Part shown: positions 52,668 through 63,479 of the stretch, piece by piece | Position numbering within the stretch: position 1 is the first letter of the stretch | Layout: every line of letters begins with the position of its first letter | The notes under the pieces: model-generated | Told to the model about the DNA's origin: nothing | Database searches by the model: none | What the model saw: only the letters and a program-made list of their open reading frames with translations | Source of the DNA: Cladorrhinum sp. PSN259 | Lineage: Eukaryota > Ascomycota > Sordariomycetes > Sordariales > Podosporaceae | Direction of reading: 5' to 3' | Length of the DNA stretch: 64,000 nt | Assembly (NCBI GenBank): GCA_033725935.1 | Contig: MU867128.1 | Location: forward strand, 1 to 64,000 | Made by a program: the position numbers and the translations under genes

Positions 52668-55535
52668 TCAAGACTCTGTCTTGTTCATCATTTGATCATC
52701 ATCTCCATCGTCATCACGATTTTGCGACGCTTCGCCTCCCGCAATACCAGTCTTTCGACGCCTCAAGCCCTCTGATCCCGACTTAATCCCGGCAGCACTA
52801 CTAGTAGATTCGGTACCCCCCTCCTCCTCCTGCTCGCTGTAACTCTTCGGCAGCAAATTGTATCTTGCAAAAGCGGGAATAACCAAAGTGAGAGCATCAT
52901 CCAGATCTTTGGCAATCTCGGCCTTGACCGCTTCATCCGCTAGGGCATCAAAGAAGGTGTTGGCCCATCTTCGCGTGTCAGTCTTTGTTGTTTGCCCTGG
53001 GATTTTCTTGATCTCGAAGGCGAGGGCGAGAATGAAAAGAGAGAAGAGCTCGCGGCCCATCTGTTCTGTAATGGTTGTATCGTGATGATCTACGATGAAA
53101 ATGTCCGAGTCAACCGCAACGGAGGGCTCCTCATCTGAGTGATCTGTCTCGTACAACCGTCTGGGAAAATCAGGCTTGGAGCTGTGGAGATTAGCTGAGT
53201 CCAGCCTGTACTTATTGGATAGTGACAAGGCTTACTAAGATAGCGAGGACAGGTACATGCCAAAATATGGCCCTTCGAGAGTTCTGTCGAAAGTGCTAGA
53301 CTCTTGCTGGCATCCCAAGTTTGATCGCTCATGCCCCCTAATACAAGAGCCATGATATAATCTCTATTGATCCATTCCTCCAGCTCCCTTGTTTTACAGT
53401 TCGGGTGAGGGGGGTTGACTCCAATAACTCGGGCAAACCTTCGCGGCGGCTCTGAAGTCCGGCCTCGGTTGGTTTGTCTGAGAATCGCGAGGCTGTACTG
53501 CCAGAAGACCAGAATTGCTGTCAGACTATTGTAAATATCCTTAGGAAAATTTCCCGGCTGCCCAAGCTGCGGTATTTCAATATCAATTGATTGCAGGAAG
53601 GGTACATCCAACCTCTTCTCTGGGCGGTAGATGTTTAGCGGGTCGCGTTTACTTTTAAGAGCGCGTAACTGTTCGGAGTCTGTGCCATTAACAAGGTCAA
53701 TTTCCCAGAACAGTTCCTCGCCGGTCCATACTTTTGCTTTCGAGAATGGCGAATCTTCGTGCCAGTTGATGATGCCGCCGCTGTTCGGATGGTTTGACTT
53801 TCTAATAACTTGTAGAATGCCGAGAATACCACTGACAATTGACTTTGCCTTCTGAGCAACGTCAGGTCGGATCACATCCGTTACACAGTCGGCGAGATCT
53901 GCGAGAAGCCTGACCTTTTGATGCCATCCGGCTTGAAAGCTCTGACCCGTGGATGTGCTGTTTTGTGGTAAATCGCGCTTGATGCGTTGACTGAATGAAG
54001 ATTTGCATGGTTGTGCGATGTATACTCCTCCCGGCGCACTCCATTTCTCATGCCAGAAACATCCAGTAAGAATCTCAATGTCTACAAGCCTATTCTTCGA
54101 TAAACCAATGGAGCCAAAGATAACCCTCGCCGGGAGGATAAAACTGAGATCCCGAAACTCGTCAACTGCCGCACTCCTAGTAAAGATAGGTATATTCTGT
54201 GCCGTCTGCGCAACTCCCCGTATGAACCAGGCGGCTTCGGCTCCTAGCGAGCCCTGGATTGCTCGGGGTGCCTCAAAGCATGGGAGGTCTTTACTTAGGC
54301 CACGGCGGACGTACGCTCGAATGATGGTCATGACCGCTGTGATCCCGAGCTGAATTATGCTTGTAGACCAGTGGAGAGAACGAATGCCGATGAATTGGAG
54401 AAAAAACCCAGCAATTGTCAAGGCAACTGCAAAGGACGTCAAGCGCCTTGATCCAGGATCACTGTGACATGGGTTGTCAGCAGGAAGATTTTCCAACCAC
54501 TTTGTGTATCATACCTCAATAGCAATGGGAGAAGGGTGTTCAACCAAGGTTTACGAATGACTTCTCTCCGTTGTGAAATAGAGATATCAGGGTTATCAAC
54601 AGGGTTAAATATTATGGCACTCGGAAAGTGCTGGTCACCAACCGTACAAGCCTCCTGCAGCCTGAAAACAACCACATGTTCCCTATGGGGTTGAGAACAG
54701 GTCAGATTAAGTTTTCATCGTCGCTCCCTCGATGATATGCCCACATGTAATAACCCCTACAAATAAGAGCAGTGAGCCCACTAAGAAACAGGGGTATGCG
54801 AACAATGCGTCTTTATTTCCAGATTGGGTCCAGCCCAAGCGATATTTCGTGATAGCGGAAACAGCTAGCCCTGAGGCCTGAAGCAAAATCCCAAAGATAG
54901 CGAACGCGCGCAGTTCCCTTAGCTTGGTCGACGAGTTTAGATTGAGGGTGAGGTTTGGTGGCGTGCTCTGGCTTGGATCGGTTGAATCTGATTTTTCGAT
55001 TCTGTGAAATGAAGAAAGAGCAGGATAAATACCCTTTCTCCTGCTTGGGGTACAGTGAGAATTCTCATATCGCTGCCGTCAATAATCAAGGTCTTCATTG
55101 AGGTTGGCGCCTTTCCTTTTGTCCGTACAATAGAAGTCCCATTCCACATCTCACAGACTTCGTCCGATGTCGATGAAAGTAGTTCATGTTCAACACCGGC
55201 CTTTTCCTCCCTAGCCCTAAAGCAATGAAGTAGTTTATCAGCAGGTGCCCCAATCACGATTTTCTGGGTTGACGTTTTAAGCTGGATCTCACATACCTGC
55301 CAACAAGAGCCTTTAGGATGGGGCCTCCGCTGACCCGAATGGCGCTAACAACTATGGTCAGGATTCCGATCGGCCCCATGGCCAGGAGGATGTTGTCGGC
55401 CCAAGTAAGACTGAGACTGAGAAACTGTTTGGTAACCTGTTCACCGAACAAAGTCAGCAGAGGACTCAGGTCGGTGAACAAGTTGTTGGAGAAGTCGTTC
55501 CCATCGAACGAATCCGCGGGTCCTGTTGGTGCCAT
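52668..55535 (-). CDS. Multi-span fungal membrane protein, splice joints partly abnormal
   Basis: The start at 55535 (MAPTGPADSFDGND) leads to FGEQVTKQFLSLSLTWADNI and GPIGILTIVVSAIRVSGGP, wording I know from the front of large fungal membrane/ankyrin proteins. Then LLSSTSDEVCEMWN, two spans (AFAIFGILLQASGLAVSAIT, FLVGSLLLFVGVITCG), CTVGDQHF and further spans. The C-terminal exons end acidic (DDDGDDDQMM). Clear introns: 55296-55217, 54514-54463 and about 53239-53199. Two joints are abnormal. At about 55038-55008 only a 31-nt GT..AG gap restores frame. At about 54738-54681 no GT donor exists, and a GC..AG intron or two stops must be assumed. Either unusual splicing or a decaying gene. Family function unknown. 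Confidence 0.55.
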
Positions 55536-56139
55536 CTTCGAAATAATACGCAAAAAAGCCAAGCAGTGGTGAACCTCGGAACTCTGGAAACAAGGTCAAA
55601 AGAAGAGAGAGAAAGAAGAAATGACTGCGGCTGAATTATCCTTGTTTCGGTCCCAATTTCTCTTTTCCTCAAACAGCAACAGAAACGCCACTCACCACTT
55701 TATTGCTGCAAGAAAGGTTACACCGCAGGTCGCCTAGTTAGAGTGCCCTTGAGGATGTATTGGATGCGCCTGATGGAACCTGAGTCCCTCCCTGCGCGCC
55801 GAACTGCAGTCGGGTCACGTCACCGCCCACCGTGAGTGGCCCAAGAAATCTGCAGCCCGATTGACAGCAGCTGCGACCGGAGCGATCACCAACCAAAATC
55901 CACGCCCAGAACCTCAACTCACTCGCTCGGGATTCGACTCCCATCCTATGCCGTGAACATTTTTCTTGTTCTTCAAGCGACTCATTTTTTTAAAGAAGGT
56001 AAGTAGCAAAGGAACCCCCCCCCCCCCAAACAACAAAAAAAAAAAAAAGGGGGGGAGGGGGGACAGAAATAGAGAACGTAAAAAGGAGCAACAAGAAGAA
56101 CTATATCAAGAACAAAAAGACCATTCCTAAACTCCTCCC
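55536..56139. other. Intergenic with C/A homopolymers
   Basis: 55738-55950 gives a 68-codon frame without known content. 56015-56062 is a C run, A run and G run. The upstream region of the membrane gene at 55535. Nothing else. Confidence 0.45.
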
Positions 56140-59100
56140 TCACAACTCCCATTCCATCATGACAAGTGCCAGCTCCAACTCAGGTCCCGCCCCATTGTTC
56201 TGACCCAACTCCTTATCATCCACCATCTGAAGCCACTCCAGCATCTCTTTATCAGGCACGCCTTCCGCCGTCAACCCCTTGCCATCAGAAAAGACGGCTG
56301 TTCTCTCCTTCACTGCTTTGTTCAGGCTCTCCTTCCCCGGTGCTACCAACAGCCAACACTCTTCTTCTTTCGCATCCTCATCATCATTATCATGATGATC
56401 ATTCGCTCCCGCCACACCACTGCCATTACCACCACCATTGTCATCATCATCCGTCTTGACACGAGGATACAAATACATCATCCCAAGCTCTCGACTACTC
56501 AGATCCTTCCACCGCAAATCCGGGTCGTTTACCACTGGGGCCCCGCTTCCAACCCAGCGAATCCGCGCATCAACGTTGCAAGCGTTATTGAACCACACCG
56601 AGAGGATCCTCTCCTTTCTGGTTCTTGGAAGACGCACGGTAGCTATGCACCTTGGCTTCTTTGTCAGGAACAAAGGCCGCAAAGAGACCATTTTTGGCTG
56701 CTGCTGTTGCTGCGGGGCTGTGGGTGGTGTACCGCCCTTCCCTAACGAGGGCATCGTCATCAAAGTGCAAAGGTAATGATCCTGCCAAAATAAGGTCCGG
56801 AACCGAGCTTGCAACTCGAGCATTGGCCCCATGTTTGAGTGGATCGTTGCTGTCACAGATTCAGAAGGGAGGAAGGAGGGGACGCAGGGATCATCGGAGG
56901 CCGACCCAGCCGATTTATGCTTCTCGGTGCACGATGGCGAGTCAAAGACGTGACAAAGCGAGGAGATCTGACAGTCTGCGCATTGGCGGTTGGTTTGTTT
57001 TTTGCAGACTGCGCATGCTCGAAAGTCGTCGAGAATTACAGGCGAGGAATACGGAGGAAGGCCCCATGCGTTACGTTCGGCGGAGATACGGTCTAGACGC
57101 CGACGAATGATACCGATCGACTGCGTTGCAAAGGAATGGAGAGATGTCCCTGGGGTGGTGGCAGACGCGAGCTCACGGTAGGCTGTCTCGGCTTTGACGA
57201 ACTCGCCAAGTAATTCATGGCAGCGAGCCACGGCGTGGAGGTTGTTAACGAGACCTGGATCGGTAGGGAGGAGTCGTCGTTGGCGACGGCGCAGGATGGC
57301 GTCCCGGTACAAAGGCAAGGCGTTGCAATATTGACGGTTGTTGTGATAGAAGGAAGCAAGATTTTCCGTCACTTCCAAGGAATGCACGGATCGAGACTGG
57401 CGGAGAGACCGGATGGTTTCCATTATAACGGCAGGCAGGACAGCGCCTTCGTGATATTTCAGATAATTGTTGATGGCGTACGAAAGAGTTGTTTCGTCGA
57501 CGCCGACAGCGGACCGGAAACGGGGGATACCGTTGAGAAGGAGCGCACTCGCGTCTTTTTTTCTGAATAAGGTACCATATACAGACGCGAGATTCTGAAG
57601 CACAGCAAAGTTCATGTTGTCGTTGCGTGGTCGAAGATTCTCATAGCCGAGACAGGCCCTCTCGAGAAGTTTGCGAGCAGCAACAGGACGGCCAAGTCGC
57701 CAGTTAGCCATGGCCAGCTCCTGCATGCTCATCAACGTATCGGCATGCTCTGGGCCATTAACTCTCAGTCGGCCAGCGAGCGATCGTCGATAAAGTGGCG
57801 CTGCTTGAGCAAAGTCTCCCCGTTTGTCCAGTATCACGGCGATTGAGTTGATGAAGTTGTAGTTGTTGATGTTGTGGATGCCAAATAGCTTCTCTGACAG
57901 TTCTATGGCATCGCACCAGTAGCCGATAGCCTCGTCAGTACGATTGAGCTGTGTCGATAGCATGGCAACCCTCGTCATGGCTAAGAACGGCTTTTCGGGT
58001 TTGACAGATGTCTTGTCAGGGCCAGTGAGCAAATCGAGTACCTTTTTCCAGGACATCAAGGCCCTGTTGATGTCCCCGCTTTGCTCGTACATGACGGCGT
58101 CGTCGAGGGCTTTCCCGAGTTCATCGGCATTTTTTGCCCCCCCAATGAAACACAACAGAATGCTGGCATAGGCAGCAGCATTCAGGTATCTTAATCTGCC
58201 GACCACATCATGCACCTGAATTCCGGCGCCGAGGATGTGGTGGGCTAGAAGTTTGAGGGAACTATCCGAACTAGCCGCGAGAGGTGCTTCTTGTCTAGCC
58301 TCATCGCGGCCAGCCGTCACCATGCGTCCACCGTCACCCACCGCCACGAATGTCTGGTTGTTGTTATGCTGAGATATGATTCTCTGGGCTTCCTCTTGCG
58401 TTATGTGCGCTGGTATCGAGTAGTAGTGTGTTTCGGGTCTGACTACACGGCCCCCTGGGGCAAAGCCTGGTGACGTATAAGCGTGCGTAATGGGAAGTTC
58501 AGGAAGCACTTACACTTTTCTACGTCCTCTCTGCTGATCCAGCTGATGCCGCCAAGCGTCTTGTCTTTGTGTGGACCGGGGGCTACAAACTGTCAGCACA
58601 TTCATCCAAACTCTTGTTGAAGAAACTGATTACCTTTCTTGCCGACGTAATTGGGGTAGGGAATCTTCAAGATGCCTTTGCCAATATTGATTTCTTCGGC
58701 TGAGACAATGCCTTCAAGTTCCCGGCTCAGAGTATGAGTATTTTGTGGGTCTGTGGTAGGTTGTTTATCGACCATCTGCCGGTATTCCATGTCGTCGTGC
58801 CACTCGTAATGGGTTTCCAGTTCGTATCTGGCTCGTGTCAACCAAAACACTTGGCGGGTGCGGATCAAGTAGGTTATGCGACACTCACTCTGTTCCAAAC
58901 ACCTTATTACAGTGCAGGCATACCTGTGGCAGTATAGGGTCTACAGTCTCAGTAATTAGCCCGGGGAACTGAGCCCACAAAGGTTGGGAACAGGTGGTAC
59001 TCACGAGAATCCTCATGTTCCTGCATTGCCTTCACTGACTGAAACATTTCCTCGCACTTGCGGCATTGGAATTTGGATGGATGCGTGTGCTCATCAAACG

Positions 59101-59748
59101 CCACAAGCTTTTCCTCGACGTAATAACCCCGTGGCTTCGAGCTGTCGATATGAAACAAGTACTGAACTATGTTGGCACCACGGCAGTACACTGACAGGAT
59201 GTGTTGGTCCAGCTCTTCCTGGTTTCGCAACTTGAAATCACAATCCGGGCACTGCAACTCAGCCAGTCGCCGAGGTTTCTCTTCAACACCATCTTCATAT
59301 GGTTCGAACCTGTCGATTATACCCCTAACTCGCTGGGTCAACGTCTTGGACGAAGAACCTGGTGCAGTGCTCGTCGTCGAAGCTGGCTTGTCTCGGAGGG
59401 GGAGAGTCACTTGTTGCGGCTTGAATTGCTCTGTCTTGGGTTGCTCTGTCTTGGGTTGCTCTATCTTGGATTACTCTGTCTTGGGTTGCTCCGTCTTAGG
59501 TTGCTCCGTCTTTTTGTCTTTGGATGCATCATCTTGGGTGTATCGTGCACCGTATGTGCGTGTGCCGGTCCGCTTGAGCTGGACTTGGATCTTGGCGTGT
59601 TTGTCACGGTGGGCTGCAAATTCGGCCCTAATTAATGATCACTTCATTAATTATCAGATTGCAGGGCGATGGAAAGTCTATTGAGCGGGTGCATGTAGAC
59701 AGTGACTTACTGTTGCTGAAATTTCTCTCGACAGTGTATGCACTCCAT
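56140..59748 (-). pseudogene. C2H2 zinc finger - TPR - MYND-like protein with one in-frame stop
   Basis: Six exons: 59748-59711, 59627-59005, 58940-58889, 58827-58634, 58582-58514, 58466-56140; all five introns (47-83 nt) are canonical and in phase, predicting 1100 codons. N-terminal C2H2-type fingers: CIHCREKF...H..KH across intron 1, CPDCDFKL, CRKCEEMFQ...H, and CLHCNKVF...HYEWH across intron 3. Then a long helical repeat region with TPR spacing (EAIGYWCDAIELSEKLFG, AAPLYRRSLAGRL), and ACAVCKKQTNRQCADCQ, a MYND-like finger. Codon 65 is TAA (59473-59471) inside a 15-bp tandem repeat coding KTEQP, where CAA is expected. Everything else looks intact, so this may be a recent null allele or sequence error. 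No ATG nearby rescues it. Confidence 0.7.
59400..59515 (-). repeat. 15-bp tandem repeat coding KTEQP units
   Basis: About seven copies of a 15-bp unit, seen on the plus strand as variants of TTGGGTTGCTCTGTC, encode KTEQP-type pentapeptides on the minus strand. One unit carries TTA (TAA on the coding strand) instead of TTG. Confidence 0.7.
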
Positions 59749-60264
59749 TCTGAGGTTATGGCCCTTCCGCCTACCGAGTCACAGACTAAGATCATTGATG
59801 CGGGGAAGGCCACCCGCTTATATGCTTACATGCTTACACCTTTTCGGCTCATTCTGCCTAACTTGTAGTTGTACAAACACCTTATTGGATGGTAAGGAGA
59901 AATTAACTCGGTCAGATGCAACTCGCAGCGGCCCAACTATTGGCCGTGCCTGCCGAATTGATTTCGGAATCTTGGCTTCCATGAGGGGGTTCAACCTGGA
60001 ATTTGACGCGTGTTTTATGCTCAAAGTTTAAAAGCCAACAGGTAGGCACGCCTGGGCAGTTACTGGCCCAACTCAAAATGATTTGCAATCACTGCCCGGA
60101 CAAGAAATTTGAGAGCGAGTGTGTGCTGCGCACCTTTCTTTAGTGGTCTGGAGTAATACCATCGACTGACCAAATTCAGGGCCGAGTTTGAAGAGCACAT
60201 AGCTGAGCATGCACGCATTCAACAAGCCCTCCGGAGGCGCGGCGGGCGAACCTATGGCGCACGG
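59749..60264. promoter_or_regulatory. Divergent intergenic region, zinc-finger and DUF6594 genes
   Basis: About 516 bp between the two divergent starts. No gene or clear shared operator was seen. Confidence 0.4.
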
Positions 60265-61385
60265 ATGTCCCAAGAAAAGCCCCAAGTCCAAGTCTCCCCC
60301 CAGGGACCAATTCTCCCCGTCACAACCCCAAGCGGAACAACCACCACTGTGGCTTCATCCGCAAGTTCGATGCCACTTCCCAGGCAACATACAAAAGTGC
60401 ATGATACACATGACCAACTTGCCAGACACATGAGCAATGACCCTGCATATCTGATCTTCCGGCGGTTTTCTGCTCTAAACATCCGAAATATCCTGCGCAT
60501 ACAAACAGAGATAGTAGAGTTGGAAGAGCGGCTCCAGACAGAGAGAGAAAATGGGTTTGAAACTAGCCAGCTGGAATATCTAATCGAGACAAGGTTACAG
60601 GTGTACAGTAAGGGCCTTCTTCTACAAGGTTACCCGATATCACAAGCCCGTTGGGAATACATTTGCTGACTCATTCCCGTTACGATATTGTTTGGTACAG
60701 ACAAAGCAGTAACGCGTTACTCTCACCTCTCCAAGCTTGGACGGCCCGAACATGTTCCGCTTTCTGATCTGCGTCGCTGGGCATCTCACAATTTGGACAT
60801 CTCACCTGGAAAACTAGAAACCAGATTTCTCGAAGAGAACCGCGACCAAGATGGCCAAGACGATCTCATGTCCCTTGCTGATGGCCTCTCTCAGAAAAAC
60901 TGGCTATATCACTTGGTCGAGAGCATCTCGTGGCGGCTGCTTTCCATGGTATGTCGGCACTGCCCAATCCCTCATACTTGCATTCTCCGAGTGTTGGAAC
61001 TCATCATCAAGGAGACAGCCAATTTTCGGTGGCCGCACCATCTCGGTCTCCCAAACCGGGAAACTCCACCTCTACGACGATGACAATGTCCGACTCATCT
61101 TGCGCGCCTTCTTAACGGCTATATCTTCAGTTTTACTCCTAGTTCCGATTGGGATTCTCTCAATGGTAGAGAACAGGCAGACGGTCATTGGCATCGTAGC
61201 GCTGTGCTGTACTGTCATGGCGGTGGTCATGGCTGTTGCTACAGCTTGTCGGGACCATGAGATAATCATGGCTGTTTCTGCGTGAGTTCTGAATCCTTTC
61301 TAATAGTATTTTATATAGGTACTGATGTGTTGATGTAATCGGATACAGATATGCTGCCGTGTTGATTGTGTTTGCGGACAAATAG
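60265..61385 (+). CDS. DUF6594 family membrane protein
   Basis: Exons 60265-60607, 60701-60948, 61019-61281 and 61349-61385 (introns 93, 70 and 67 nt; GTAAGG, GTATGT and GTGAGT donors), phases agree; 296 residues, somewhat short for the family. Ordered features: a Thr/Ser-rich N-terminus, IFRRFSALNIRNILRIQTEI (first conserved helix), ELEERLQTEREN, VYNKAVTRYSHLSKL across intron 1, then SDLRRWASHNL and LVESISWRLLSM. A GGRTISV strand and two C-terminal spans follow (ILRAFLTAISSVLLLVPIGILSM, VIGIVALCCTVMAVVMAVATA) with the closing YAAVLIVFADK. DUF6594 genes are plentiful in Pezizomycotina, often in accessory regions near HET and NLR genes; function unknown. The gene looks intact. Confidence 0.85.
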
Positions 61386-61789
61386 TGTGATGGCCCGAAT
61401 AAACTTTCAAAACACAAGGATAAACTTTAGGACATCTTGGATATGGTTCAAGTTGATGAATATTGTTGGTTTTCGGATCTCAGGTATATATTCGGTTCAT
61501 CCTACCACTCGAGTCGTCATGCTAGTATGCACGCATCTCGCAATGGTTGCTAGGTTATCACCCGGCCTCGCGTAACGGAATTCTGACGAGCGTAAATAGC
61601 AAAGCAGCATAGTATTAGTTATAAATCACTCAAAATAAGAGTTTAATTCCAATGTGATCATATTTTCTTCTTCTTATCTCTATTACTTTTCAAATTAAAC
61701 TTGGCGAGATAAAATCACTCGAATCCTCATAATTACTTGTTATCACCAAATCACGTCAACATTTCCGCAAAGGAGCAGAATTAGATTTA
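61386..61789. other. Intergenic, AT-rich
   Basis: AT-rich 3' region shared by two convergent genes. No gene seen. Confidence 0.4.
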
Positions 61790-63319
61790 CTAGTTCTCGT
61801 CGGAATAAAAGTCCGACTCCGTCCCCGAGCTCAGGAAGTCGGAGTCGTTCATTGCAATATCATCCTTGGAGGGAACCTGATTGCTCTTTCCGAATTCCTC
61901 CCTGGCGCCTGTCGCGGCTCTATTGGGGTTGACACCACCCCTCGAATACTGAAAAGCAACATGGTTGTTTTGGGGCTGCACTTCATGCACAGGACTCGGG
62001 TCGACGGTGATGGCCTTGGTCATGTACGTGTGCGGGGGAAAGTCCGGGTTGTGGCTCGGGGAATAGGGGCGCCTTGGATCATCATATTCTTCCACCCCAG
62101 CCACGCCCATGTCAGGGTTGTATTCCGGATCAAGGTAAGGGTCAGGAGTGGACGGGCAGTACGGGCTGCTGATATCGTTGGCATTATCGTCTTCTGTTTC
62201 ATAACAATCAGCTGCCGGGTTCACCATGGCAGCCTGAGGCAGGTCGCAATTTTCGCGGCGGACCGTGACAGAGTCTGCATCAGAACCTGAACCGATAACC
62301 TCTGGGCTCAAAGAATTGGTAAAATTGCGAAGGAGTTGTTGCTGCCAGTGCTGGCTTTCGTCGACTGCGTGCTGAGGGTCGTGGGAGGGGCCTCCAGAAG
62401 CTGTACCGTGTTGAGCGATGACCTGGTGATCTTCGACGGCAGGCACAGAATGCTCCGGCTGCTCCGGCGGCCGAATATTGGGTTCGGTATCAGTTCTTGA
62501 GGGTTTGTTGCCGAGGTTGCCGAACCGCAGCTTCATCACCTCCATCTTGCTTTGGAGGGTCTGAAATTTGTAACGATTGACGCGCCGAAGGGCATCCAAC
62601 AGCTGCTTCTCAGTTTCCGCGGTCTCGAGTTGACTTCTCAGCTGATGATTCTCCTGCTGGAGGGTTTCATTGACATCTTCAAGGTGAACGACAGCTGATT
62701 TGGCACCTTCCGAGTCGTATAAGGTGCAAGGCTGGGAATATTGCTGAGATTTGTCGCTCTCCAAGTATCGACGGATATGCATGAGTGACAATTCCGCACG
62801 TCTGCATTGGTCGCGGATATCGTGCGGGATGTTCTCCTCGGCTTCCTGTTGACGCAAACAGCGAAGGATGAGCGTGACGTCCGAAAGACTGCGCAAGGCT
62901 GTCTTATGGGTCACGCCAATGCGGCATCGGGGGTTTACCTGACCGTTCAAAAAACTGCCAATTCTGTTGACGTCACGCTCCAAGAGAATGAAATAATGCT
63001 GAATGTATTGCGGAAGGGTGGGTAGAAGTCGGCGATATGAGTTGACAAAGTTCTGCAGCGCCTCATTGGCATGCAAGGCGCTACCAATATCCCAGTCGTT
63101 GGAATTCCAGTCGTTGGAAGCCGAGCAGGTGGAATCCCAGTTGGTGGGATCCAATTCGAGAGAATCAACGGTGAAGTTGGGCCGTCCGCTCCTGAGAGTT
63201 TCTGTCTTGATATTGCCTGGGAGGGTTTGGAAATGGAGGACCTTGGGCTTCCAAATGGAGGTACGGCGGCTGACCATTGGATTCTTGGGCCCCTGATACG
63301 GCATTGAGCGTGAAGGCAT
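61790..63319 (-). CDS. Coiled-coil protein of unknown function
   Basis: One exon, 509 residues from ATG 63319 (MPSRSMPYQGPKN). The frame is open 21 codons further but without an ATG. The N-terminal part has a short imperfect repeat (TNWDSTCSASNDWNSNDWD, DNA about 63080-63145). A helical region follows (ALQNFVNSYRRLLPTLPQYI, LSDVTLILRCLRQQEAEENI), then a coiled coil at about 215-275 (LQQENHQLRSQLETAETEKQ). The remaining 230 residues are acidic and Pro/Ser/Asn-rich, ending DFLSSGTESDFYSDEN. No enzyme motif, signal peptide or span. A GTGAGT at about 63474 upstream may belong to an intron in the leader. A scaffold-type protein is an inference from composition only. Confidence 0.65.
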   Translation of the reverse strand: MPSRSMPYQGPKNPMVSRRTSIWKPKVLHFQTLPGNIKTETLRSGRPNFTVDSLELDPTNWDSTCSASNDWNSNDWDIGSALHANEALQNFVNSYRRLLPTLPQYIQHYFILLERDVNRIGSFLNGQVNPRCRIGVTHKTALRSLSDVTLILRCLRQQEAEENIPHDIRDQCRRAELSLMHIRRYLESDKSQQYSQPCTLYDSEGAKSAVVHLEDVNETLQQENHQLRSQLETAETEKQLLDALRRVNRYKFQTLQSKMEVMKLRFGNLGNKPSRTDTEPNIRPPEQPEHSVPAVEDHQVIAQHGTASGGPSHDPQHAVDESQHWQQQLLRNFTNSLSPEVIGSGSDADSVTVRRENCDLPQAAMVNPAADCYETEDDNANDISSPYCPSTPDPYLDPEYNPDMGVAGVEEYDDPRRPYSPSHNPDFPPHTYMTKAITVDPSPVHEVQPQNNHVAFQYSRGGVNPNRAATGAREEFGKSNQVPSKDDIAMNDSDFLSSGTESDFYSDEN

Positions 63320-63479
63320 AGTACTCAGGTGGGTGACCACTGGGGAATCCCTGGTGTTGTTTGTTTTTGCTTCCTCCGTCAAGCCTTGAGCTTGAAACTG
63401 AAGATGGTGAACTGTGCTTGGATAGGGTGAAGGCAGAGGAAACGGTCGTGGAGGCGCAGCGGGTTTGACTCACCTCTGG

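Noticed and set aside
55738..55944. 68-codon minus-strand frame
   Set aside because: No recognised content, no splice or promoter support.
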